From the NCBI GenBank assembly GCA_016165875.1, contig JABBOT010000036.1, positions 248,001 through 312,000 of the forward strand: 64,000 nucleotides of DNA, in the 5' to 3' direction. Of the stretch, positions 1-11,800 are shown piece after piece (position 1 is the first letter of the stretch; each line of letters begins with the position of its first letter). The notes beneath the pieces are model-generated. The model was given only the letters and a program-made list of their open reading frames with translations. It was not told the origin of the DNA and did not search any database. The translations under genes were made by a program, and so were the position numbers. The stretch comes from Acanthopleura granulata (Eukaryota > Mollusca > Polyplacophora > Chitonida > Chitonidae).

Positions 1-929
1 CTAACTGAACGTTACCAAAAACAACGTTAACTACCCAGCACACGCAAGAAAACATATCTTTATAACTTCAAATACATTGACTGTTGACAAGCAAAGCAAT
101 CTGCCATTCGACTAGGGCATGTATGACTAAACTTCAAAAAAAGAGGGCTATTTAACAATCTGGAAATGTGCACCCTGGGTGAAAGAACATCCAAGAAAGA
201 AAATCACTTAGAATTCTGGATAAGTATATCTCGAATTTCTAGAACTAGCAATCACCTTTGGCGTAGGGTTGGCCAACTCTACTAGTTAGACTACATCTTT
301 CTAAAGACTTCAGGTTTAAGTATAATACTAATTCAAAAATACAATGCAAGAAAAACACAGCGGTAACAGGTGTTTAATACAATGCCTAACGTTACAAGAG
401 GCGATCTCTGTTGCTGTTGTGTTACTGATTGATTATATGATCGTAGAATTTCGCTGGCGGCTTCTATATCCGATGATTTCCACAGTTCCATCTCTTGTTT
501 GCATGTGGTTCAAGTACTGTGTATATTTTAACGGCAGGGGCAAGCTAAATCTGCAATGTTACAGCCCAAGAAACAATCAAGAAATAACCGCGAACATGAC
601 AAAAGTGCATTTGTTTTTCAAGTTTCGTCAGATGGGTGCAACTTTCACATGCGCCTGAATAATGGCCAAAATTCCCCAGCATTTAATACATTTGTCGACA
701 CCTTTCCTTGATAACACCTTGCAATACATCCTAACATGCACTACTATTCTCATTCAGTCCTAGCTTCTCCCAGCATTGTGCCTGAATTTACAAGATTTAC
801 ACAAAAAAGCAATTTACCCAAAAATGTGGTATGAAAGACACAACAGCATTGATGTACATTGACACAACCGTTTGAAATACTACTATGTCACACAAAAGAT
901 GATCAGCCTGCCATCTGGAAACAGTGTGA

Positions 930-1195
930 GGTGTTCAAGAAACAGTGGAAGGTGTTCGGAAACAAGGTTAACAGTGTGAGGCGTTCGGGAAACAAGGTTA
1001 ACAGTGTGAGGCGTTCGGGAAACAAGGCTGACAGTGTGAGGCGTTCGGGAAACAAGGTTGTGTGAGGTGTTCAAGAAAGAGTGTGAGGTGTTCGGGATAC
1101 AAGGTTAACAGTTTGAGGTGTTCAAGAAAGAGTGTGGGGTGTTCGGGAAACCAGGTTAACAGTGTGAGGTGTTCGGAAAACAAGGTTAACAGTAC
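930..1195. repeat. Minisatellite, unit about 30 bp
   Basis: The core aacaaggttaacagtgtgag followed by gcgttcggga recurs about eight times. The first copies keep a 30-bp period and the later ones degenerate into half-units. Because 30 is a multiple of three, both strands stay open over the array, which explains the small ORFs there. I do not regard them as genes. Confidence 0.85.
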
Positions 1196-3287
1196 ACAAC
1201 CACGGGAATTGGATGTGTGCACGTATACGCACCACACAATAAATACAATGGCTACAACCACAGAACACCTATACAAACCAATGTATAAACCAATTCCATA
1301 CATGAGCACATTTACACGTTCGATGTATATCCGTCACGATCATTTTCATCATTATATTCAGGAAGGCTGTGACAGGAGAACACTGGCAAGAGCAGCTCAG
1401 TAACGCCGAAAATGGTCTAAGTAGGGATAATTAGAAAAACTTGGTCCATCCTAACCCTCGTTTTAGAGTTGTAACAGCGAGTGGCAGGACACCATACTGA
1501 CTCTGTTGGCTCAAAGGGTGGTCATACAAGTAGTTGACGCCATCTATCGCAGGCAATTCTTCACGTAACCTCTGCATCCATATTAAGGGTGGATTGCGAC
1601 GACTTCGAGGAAAGGTTCAAAGTTTAACTGTTCACTTCATATCTAATTTGAGGATTGTGCATCTAAACTGAATAAGACAAATGCAAAAGCACACATCAAG
1701 AAACATCCATCACGGTGACACAACCTCATCCAAATAACGCACGTTTTCTCGAAAACATTTCATTATCTCTTATTTTCATTCAAATCTCAGCAAATCTTTG
1801 TCCTATTTTCAAAGTAATATATTGCTCTGTATGTATTTGTATACAGGTAGCAGTGTTATGCATTAATCGTTGATATACAGTACATACCAGGAATAGATTG
1901 GGATAACATTTATATTTGAGAATATAAAACATTTGTAACCGTATACCAGGTTCTTCTGCAAATTTTGACAGACTTTACAGTTAGCGTATATCAGCATATT
2001 AGTTTTTGAAGCCTATATATTTGTTCATAGGCTCCAAAGCCCAGGTCTCGTAGGCTCAGGTGTCATGCGATGTGTACAGAGTGACAGTATTTCACAGACC
2101 TAATTCTTCAAGCTTTGTATTTACGGAAAGAAGTTTGTCTGCAAGGGTTAGCTCCTCAGCATGTCACCAGTCCTCGACTGCACTTGAGACAATCTGTTAT
2201 GCGAGTCCCAGAATCCACCTGGTCGATTTCTGGAGGTCACAAACTACGTGCTCAGGCGTTTTGTATTATTTGACATTGCAGAATTCCGAAGTCATCAAGA
2301 AGGAGCAATACGAATAACATAGATCACGGTCTATGTTTCAAGCTTTACATTTGCTACTAATGACACGCCAGGCGTATAGACCTGCCAGAATCATCATATA
2401 TATGTCATCCAAAAGCCGGTTAATCTACATCCAGTACACGACATTATTCACCCCTCAAGTTCCCCATTAATGTATGCTACAAACGTACAATGTGTGATGG
2501 CTTCATTGGGCTCATACCACTGTGCAGGTCAATATATGTACACATGTTCACATTTTATGCAATATATATCATGCGGGGTGTGCATGGGGACAAATGCGTT
2601 AGTAATAGCACTAAATGGTTACAGGAGGGACACACCGTCTGGCACTTAAAGGTTTACCACTTTCTGCTGATTCCCACGGCCGAGAGCCGGGGTAGCAGTA
2701 GCGTAGGACGAGGGTCGGGCACTTGAAGGTATAAGGGTTTATCTCACAAAACAAAGAACCACAAGAGGGACGTGGCACTTCGGGTTTACAAAGCAATCAC
2801 CACACACTGACTCCAGACCTAACTCTGTTCGTGATCTGGCGCCAGAAACGTCAAGGTAAAAGGTCAAGCCAGGAGGCATGCGATTGTCAAGGTGAAGCGT
2901 TTCAAGGTTAGGAAAATAACAGTGTTTCGGCATGTGGCAATTTGTAGGTCTTCTCTTAAGGTGAACCAGTTTCAAGATTAATGTGACCGAATAACTTCTG
3001 ACTACGAAGGAGCTGGAAACTGGTTCAGGACCTGGTTTCTGAAGATCTCAAAAGTCATGCAGTAAAACAAAAGACCTAAAAAGTCAGTGTGAAGGTAAGT
3101 AACTTTCAAGGTCATCCCTGATAAAATGCACTGTCAAGGTCACACCTCAGCATTTATGTGAATTGTGTTAATGAAGATCTAGCCTAGTAATGAACTTATA
3201 CACATATATGAGGCCAAGAAAAACAAAGATATTCACCTGGCTTTCTTGTTAACTGACAAGTTCTGTTTACAAGCAGCATGCTGACTG

Positions 3288-3406
3288 CATCTGCAAGGGC
3301 ATTTGTGAGGATAATGTAACTACCCAGCATCTGCAGGGGCATTTGTGAGGATAATGTAACTACCCAGCATCTGCAGGGGCATTTGTGAGGATAATGTAAC
3401 TGCCCA
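3288..3406. repeat. 40-bp tandem repeat, 3 copies
   Basis: Three almost identical copies of a 40-bp unit containing gggcatttgtgaggataatg are visible. The minus-strand ORF across it is a by-product of the repeat. Confidence 0.85.
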
Positions 3407-4314
3407 TTCCAATAAAAGAACATTTCCTTGCTGGCCTTCAGGTAGCTCAAGCTGTAAGAATGAATTCTTGGTGAATACTAAATGACACAATGGCCGTGAC
3501 CTCTTTGCAAATAAAACTCAGGCAACATAATAACTCAAAAAACACAGTCCAAGCCCCAACAGGTACGCTTAATAAATTATAAAATATCCTCTAACACCAC
3601 TGGTGGCTGGTGTGAAATACCACAAGATACAGGTAACAATATTATGTTCTCACCACACAGTGTATCCTCTAACTTCATGTATGTACAAAATTGTTACTTA
3701 TTTATGCATTCTGACAAACAGTAAGTAACAGCTATGTAATCATGGTGATTATTTAAAAAGAAAATTCTAATATACACAAACACACACAGCAAAGTATGCC
3801 AAATGAGTATCATCACTGGTACACTAAAAATGTGACCGTATTGTTCCACCAATGTAACAAATGTACATGAACATATACATACAGAGTTTCTAGAGTTTTA
3901 CAACTGCTGAGAGCATATGTCTTATAACTTACCACCAAGAACATTTTCCCACAACTTAATTACAACCTAGAGCACTATGGGACAATTACCGCTACCACAA
4001 CATCGTCCAATAACTCGCCACCAGGATAGCCTGAACATCAGGTAATAATTTCTGCGCTGAACATAGTGCGATAATTTGATTACCACACTCTGATTATTGT
4101 TGTCTGATAACTTTGGCCTGATTTTTAGCACGGCTCAAGTTCTGGTGAAATGGGTAATATATATATAAATCAATCTAAACAAATTGCTAAAGAAAAAGAC
4201 CAACAACAATGAAAATACCATGCAAAGCACTTAAAACCCCTTGGCCTTAAGCACAGGAACAAAGTAAGGAATAGTAATTATAAGAGATATTATGTATAAT
4301 ACAAGCCATTCATA

Positions 4315-4770
4315 AACTTGTGTATGCGTGGTATAAGTTTGGTGAACTTGGACTAAACCGTTCTAGAGATAGAGCATTTACAAGAATTTAACTTAAATGA
4401 TCCCAATGACCCTGCAGAAAAAGGTCAAGGTCGCCAGAAATCAATGGGGTTCTTCCTAACACCGATGAGTAAGTGTGGTGTAAGTTTGGTGAACTTTGGC
4501 TAAACCTTTATAGAGATAGAGTGTTTGCAAGCCTGGTATAAAATTGAATTTAAATTACCCAAATGGCCTAGAAGAGAAAGGTCAAGGTCGTTGAAAATCA
4601 ACACAGTTCTTCCTCATGTCAAAGTGCTAGTGTGGTGTAAGTTTGGTGAGCTTTGGATAAACTGGTCTAGAGATAGAGTGTTTAAAAGGAAATGGAGAGA
4701 CGGATGGACGGACAGACGCCAACCTCTGTGACAACACCCCTTGGCCAAATTGGCCGAAGGGTATTAAAAC
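4315..4770. repeat. Dispersed-type repeat, about 2.7 imperfect units
   Basis: The phrase gtgtggtgtaagtttggtga recurs near 4,327, 4,474 and 4,630. Each is followed by similar tracts (tagagatagag, aaaggtcaaggtcg), a period of about 150 bp. The block ends with acggatggacggacagacgc and the near-palindrome ttggccaaattggcc. This resembles ends of repeats common in mollusc genomes, but I cannot name the family. Confidence 0.55.
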
Positions 4771-5702
4771 AAAATTAAAATTATTATCATCATGAAAGAG
4801 TTCTTAGAACAATAGTCATTTTTATCTACTTCAACACTGTGTGACACACTTTTGCACTGTGACACAAAGTGCCCACAAACATGAACATTCCAGCAACATA
4901 TATACAATGTATACTTATGACATGTACATGTACAATGACAAAACACTAAAAATATCAACTATATGTTAACAAACTGTAACCATCTAAAAGAACAAATTAC
5001 TGTCTTGGAAGTAAACAAGCTGTTGTTTCCCAACACAATCTAATTTCTCAGGCTATTCATTTAAAGCAAAACATATAAATCTGCAAAAGTGACCTCCAGT
5101 GTACATGATGTAACTTTGCATAAAACATGCAAAATTTTTATGATTCATCTCAAAACTTAAAGTGAAGTGAATAATTCCAGGCAGATTCTGTGACCACACA
5201 CGCCTAAGACACACCAATCAGCACAAATCTCCTCCAAGAGATCATCAATGTGACATCACAGTTATAAGCTAAACAAGTCATTCAACCATGTTGGAGGTCA
5301 GACTGGCATACATCAGCTGTACTCCATTATGGTGACCAAAAACTAGGCAAGAACACTGCCATTGTAATAAATGCAAAAAAAGGTTGTCTGCATCCAAGGA
5401 AACAGTAAAATAAAGATTTGTGATATCAACAGTCTCACCTAACACAATAGCTGTACATTCAAAAACAATTCATTCCAAAAGTCATGTACTATTTGATTGG
5501 TTTTTCACAGCAGTAATTTAAAAGACATGTGACATGTATACATGTAAGTAACATGAATCGAACATAACGTTAGCTGGCACATTTTATACAGAAGCAATGT
5601 TTACTTCCTCTGTCAACAAATTTGCACACTACGGTATATAATCTAACTGGATGATGCAGCATTCAGCAAATAAATGGCAGTTCATAGAGCATCAAGCGCT
5701 TT

Positions 5703-5862
5703 TTATTTCTTTCTCTTCCAGAACCGGGCCTTTGTTTTCTTCTTGGCTGGTGCCCTGGGGCTGGTTTTGCTGACCGGGCTGGACGCAGTGGTGCTCAGCT
5801 CTTCCGGGCTCTCAAAACCTTTCTCTAAAGCAGCTGGGTTTAGCATGGCAACTTCGTCAACT
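5703..5862 (-). CDS. BCH gene alternative last exon, basic C-terminus
   Basis: The acceptor is catttctaacag, and the first base A completes the phase-2 codon left open by the 9.36 kb exon. The reading [20 protein letters not shown] continues to a lysine/arginine-rich end, [14 protein letters not shown], and a TAA stop. It uses the same phase as the 8.3 kb last exon, so the two are interchangeable. The basic tail could direct membrane or nuclear targeting; that is inference. Confidence 0.8.
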
Positions 5863-8800
5863 CTGTTAGAAATGAAAAATAAATAAATAGACAAATAAAT
5901 AAAATAAAACAACTTTAATAGATAAAACAAAACTTACACATTAGCTCTAATAATCTTATTTAAATTATATAAAACAGGTATATGGCTGAAATTTTGAGAC
6001 TTTCAAGACATAAGAATTAGCTACATGCATTTTCAATCTCAGCAATTGGCGCAGATATTTTTTCAGACTCAGAGGAAACCACCAAGCAGATGTACCTGCA
6101 ATCAAGCATCCAATCGCATTGGTCAAGTGATGAGCGGTCACAAAAGGCCAGTTCTGGCATTCCTGCATTGGGTCCATAACTTTATTTTATACCCAGCTTA
6201 CCCCTATTTGCTGGCCCCTGAGCCAGTTAACTACCAATTAGAGTTTGTCAGATATAAGTTTCAGGCAATACACACACAAGGGCATGAGTGTAACAGTTTA
6301 TCTGACACAGTGCTGATCATCTCAGTGTTTGGATTTATAGTTTGTTTCTATGCCTGTAACATGTTTATGCACTGCTTACACGCTGACACTTATCACCACA
6401 GCATAACGCAACATGGCACCTGTCAGTTTGACTGGTGATTTCCCTGTTGTAACATACGATCTGTACACCTTGGTCCCGCTGAAGTAACTTACAGCCACAT
6501 CCAAAAACAAAACTATTATCAAATGAAATAAAACATACAGAAGAAAACCACTCAACCAATACAGGCCACACTTTGAAACTCAAATGAAATGCAAAGCTAG
6601 AAGAACATGTGCATCAAGACAAGCATCATAACGCTGCAGCTCTATCTGCAAACAATGAGAATTAGATTAGACCTCAGCTGCTTCAGGCTTTGTGACAGTT
6701 TATGTAGGCAGGTGTCGTGTAACTATGGGTCAAGAGACAGGAGAATAGGGGATTTTACCGGGAGGATGGAAGACATGTCGAACAAGGTCAGGGGAAACAA
6801 TGGGAAGAGGGGGACGGGAAGTCCACAATGTGGGTACTGATATCACTGTGCGTTGATGTCACTGTGTACGGGTGTTACTGTGTACTGATATCACTGTGCA
6901 CTGATATCACTGTGCACTGATACCACTGTGTACGGATATCATAGCACACAGCCAGACAAAATTCTCATCCTACCGCACCCAAAGGGTAGCTCTGTAGGCA
7001 CAAGGCACAAGTACATGTACTTGACAAAAGGTCAAATTCATTACAAACAGTCCACAAAATAAAGGACTATTTCCAAAGAAGCAAATGTACCGTACATCTT
7101 CTCCGTTCTGACCAGCTGTCTGACGTGCACGAGGAGGACAAATCCCACACAAGTCTTTCAAGTCTTCCAATATGAAAACTAAAAACGTTTTTGATTCTTG
7201 TAAATGACCTAAAATTTCATCCAGTTACCTCCTGTTACCTCATTCTGAGGATTCTTGATCTTAACAAGGTGTTTGAATGATATATCATGGGAATAAGTTT
7301 GACCACCATAAGGAATACTGGCATTCTACTGGCTTTGATAAACAAGCACTTTTTGGGGCTAAATTTTAGGCCATTTACAGCATGCATTCCATTTGTGTGC
7401 TCTGAGAATACACTGACTGACCTGCACAACCACTAAATAGTGTTACAAATCATGTGCTTGGTATAAAAAGAGAAACATCCACTGTTAAAAATACGTCTGA
7501 AGTCACAGCAACGACAGCAATGAGAGCAGCCGTGTAAAAAGCAACTAAAAAGCGTGCATGCAACTGAAAATGTACAATAAGAGAGTAGTGAGCAGCAAGA
7601 TTGGAGAATGGATCTTTGAACTGCAGAAAACAATGTTATCAACAAACAATACCAGAATGTTTTTATTTTCCTAATCTGAGAAAATCAAACTACACTGTAC
7701 ACCAATAGTACTTCTTTGCATTGAGGTGATTCAAAGATACATTCACCATGTTCACCGAAGAAGATCAACCAACTAAACGTGTGTGAAGTTAGCCGGCAAC
7801 TGGTGTTTGGCGGCTGGCAATTCGAAAGGGCCGCTGCATTATTTATACTCTGGAATTGTTACACTGACCAGAGAGAGGATGACGTGATGTATGTTTGGTG
7901 TGAATACGATGGGTCTGGTGCTTGTTGCATAATTGTTGTGAGCCATCAGGGGATTCAAATCACAGGAGTCTATTGATCCGGCAATTCACTAAAATGGAGT
8001 GGGAGGCAATTTGAATCATTATTGCATTACAATGCCCCCTACCGTGAAATTACAAAGTTATAATACTAATTAGGTAGATTATAATGTATGTCTGTTTTTA
8101 GTGCGATTGCTATGGGTCTAATGCCATAACATAATTTTACGCAATATGTATAATGATGGCTCCTTTCGAATCTCCGACTGCCTAATGCCAATCACCGGCT
8201 AACTTCATACACATAAATAAACAAACTGTTAAAACAACACAATACTGAGGACAAAAACTGGGTGTCATCATTGTGTACTACCTGTTGACCTGAGGTCGTC
8301 ACTGTGGTGACAGTGCAGCAGAGGTCATCACCTTGGTGACGCAGCGGCTGAGGAAGGGGTGGAAGGGGTGGACACTGAGGAAGATTTTTGACGACGTTCA
8401 TCATACCTGTGTTTCCGTGGTAACAGAGGTGAATTAAGCAAAGCATGTATCCATGGTGATGGGTGAAGACTGGATAACCAGATGAACATACGTGAAGATT
8501 TTTTGGACAAAGAATAGTGAGGTTTGTATAACATGTATAAGGTTATGCTTGGTACAGTGGGAAAAGGAAATCTGGGTCTGGGGACAAATTGCAATTCTGC
8601 AAGGTGAGGACTAGAACTGTTACAGGACTTTTACACTATGTTTTAATATGCCTGGCTCAAACATTAGTTTACAGGATTTAGGCACCAGAAACCACGGTTC
8701 AGTCCTCAGTTTACATGGTTTAGGCACCAGAAACGACAGTTCAATCCTCAGTTTACATGATTTAGGCACCAGAAACGACGATTCAATCCTCAGTTTACAT

Positions 8801-11800
8801 GGTTTAGGCACCAGAAACGATGGTTCAATCCTCAGTTTCCATGGTTTAGGCACCAGAAATGATGGTTCACAAAATACATATATGATTATTTACAATTAGA
8901 TGAGCACATTTAATTTATCCATTATGCTTTGACTAATGATAATATGTAACAAAGTGTTAACATGGCCAATGAGACAAAACAGATGTAGTACAAATTACAT
9001 GTTACACACTTTCAATAATCTTTCAACTTCTTAGAAACCTAATCTTACTGCCACTGCGCAAAACAAAAATAGCAAAACAAACAGTGGGTGAAACCCGTGA
9101 AGCCGGAGACTGAACACAAATACTGCTTCCTAGCAGGTCTAACCGCCACAATTTCTGGCATTGCTGTCTAATTTTAACATGGTTATTGGCAAGAGTTCCC
9201 CATATGATGTGTCTCTTATGCTTACTGTGTGAAACCAGTGCTAAAACTTCAATTCTTGAGTGTGCACATCAATATTTAACACAGAATGCAGATGTATACA
9301 GAACAAAACATTGGCTTTGCAGCAGAATTTTTCTTCCTACTAAATCTGTACTCACTGTTTGACTTGGTCAGGAACAAACACATATTCCATGGGTACCAGC
9401 TTCTCTAGTTCGGCAAGTGTTTTCACCATCTTCAGCTTTGAGCTGAACTTGGAGCTGAAAGGGGAGATAATTTGTGGAGTACACAGTGCTGCATTAATGG
9501 GTGTGACATCTGGGCACAAGTACTTCGTGCATGTAGCTAACTGTCAACAAAGTTATCTGTCTAAATGGAGAAATGAATTAATTGATACTTCTTTGGAGAA
9601 ACAAAATATTATAAATATGTAATGGTAAAAGGGGTATTCAATTCAAACTCATGGGGTGTTAATGACAGGTGAGACCTTCAAGAAGGTGAGATAATGGTCT
9701 TCTGGCTTTGTTGAACAATGAAATCAACTTTCTACAGAAACAGATAAAAGGTATAGTATGCTTGATGTAATTGCTTCTTTTACTTCTTTTCACGGTAACA
9801 CATGTGATTCAGCTTAGTGCAAAAGTGCATTCCAGCATAAGGTCATGGCCATTTGCTTCTGAATTAAGGGAAGTGATGAATTCAGTATTTTTGCACACTT
9901 GGGTCCTCGTACATGTAGTTGACATTTGGTGCAGTGTTACATGCAGTCCATACCTGATGAAGGGCCTGCTCATCATGATGATAGTCTTAATCCACAAGGT
10001 GGGGTGGACCAGTAACAAACCCTTCAGGTTCTTCTTCAATCTGAAATCACAAAATGCAAGCACATTTAACCGTGCAGTCTAATATCACAATCAAATCCTT
10101 TCAGTTATTTATTTATGTCGTTGATGTGAGTTTTAACACAGACTCGGGACTTTTTCACTGGCGAGGTAGCAGTCAGGCATATGGATGGAGAAAACCAGAG
10201 TGCCCAGTAAACCTGCCACCTTCACCAGGTACATAACAGAATTCTTGACTTAAAGCTTTAAAGACTTAAACAGCAGAATCTGTACTCCAGCATGCCATCT
10301 CACTCATCAAGGAACATGTATATTTGAATTTTATTTATTTGATTGGTGTTTTACGCCATACTCAAGAATGTTTCACTTATACAACAGCGACCAGCATTAT
10401 CAGATGGAGGGAGGAGCAAACTCACGACCATGGGAGGGTTGCTGGCAGGCCTTCACACGAAAGTGTACTACTGGAGGGGAAGCCAACGTGAGCTGTGCTT
10501 CAACTCACAGTGATCGCAAAACTGAGGTTAGGCGACCTGTTATCGGTCACCATAAAAACAAAATCTGATTCGTGGCGAGTGAGAACAGCTGATGGGCTAG
10601 TACATGGCCAGCAGACGTCCCTTATCATACGTAGATTCCCTTACTACAAACCCCTCGTAGCTTGCTAAGATAATAAATATACACCAACAAGGCACTCGTG
10701 TGTCTGGTAAGACACTTCAGGTTTGATGATGGGCTCCTGCTGCTACACAGTAGTGGTGGGCCTTACTTCACTTGGAAAGTGAAAACAAGTGAACAAAATT
10801 GTTCGCTGGAAATATGCAAATGTCAAAAACAAGCTAAAGTTGTAGAAGAATTTTTGAGAATGAGGCGGAGGACTTCAGGGAAATTCCTGGAAATTCTTCA
10901 AGTCCTGGAAATTTGCCTGTCAATGGGAGTTGCTCAGGGCATGGTAGAAAGGAGGTTCAGTTTGACTGCGAGACTTACAGTAGACTGTGGTCAAACGTGT
11001 CTTTGTTGCCGTTAACCATTTCCATTCGTGTCAAGTTGGAGTCAGGTTGTGGGGATAATCTGATATAAAATGTGTGGAAACCTACTTGACAAAGCAGAGA
11101 TGGGAGCCAGACACCAGTGTCTAGTTCAAAAGGAAACCTCCGACCAAAACACTGCTGACAGGCCGACAGGGGCCAGAAAGAATGCTACAAGATTGAAGTT
11201 GTGGTACAGAATTTATTGGCTTTTTCTACTTGAATGCAACTAATGCAGTGTTTTCTAACTTAAAAAATGTCAACTTAATTCTTTACTTCAGATTTCAGAA
11301 CATTTATTCTGATGAGTCTGTGAAAGTACATTTACACTAAGGGAACCTATAGGTTGCCATAAAGGTTACCTTAGGTTTTCATAATTGGAATTTGTGTAAT
11401 CGAAAACAGGTTACCATTCCATTTTACCTTAAAATTTGCGAAACTTCTTTTAGGTTACTACAAAAAGTATAATGTAGCACCCCTGTACGAAGTTTTCTGC
11501 CAAAACGATAACAAAGTGAAGCTAAGTGAATAAGCTGCTGTGATTTATGTGTGGTCTAATCTACATGTAGACTAAGTCAGAAGCCAGGCTATAGCAGATG
11601 TCATCTGGGTCTGTATGTCTACACTCCTACAAAACAACATCTTCATTCAATCAAAGACAGACACTTCGCCTATAGCAAAGTTTTAGAAGATGCAGTGAAA
11701 TGTAGCCATATATGTGGGGTACTCCTTAACTTAATGAAGATGACAAAACCAGTCACGGTAAAACCAATTTACAGTTTCTTTCATTGCCAGTCTTGTAAGG

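Larger units (their letters stand above)
1..5702. other. AT-rich non-coding stretch with minisatellites
   Basis: I see no exon with convincing borders and a protein-like reading frame here. The longest open frames, such as 344-658, have no recognisable motif and look random. The stretch holds three local repeat arrays, listed separately, plus simple AT-rich sequence. It lies downstream of the minus-strand BCH-domain gene, so part of it may be 3' UTR or the flank of that gene. Confidence 0.6.

Noticed and set aside
9359..9622. Plus-strand ORF of 87 codons
   Set aside because: It is the antisense shadow of the BCH exon at 9,356-9,454.
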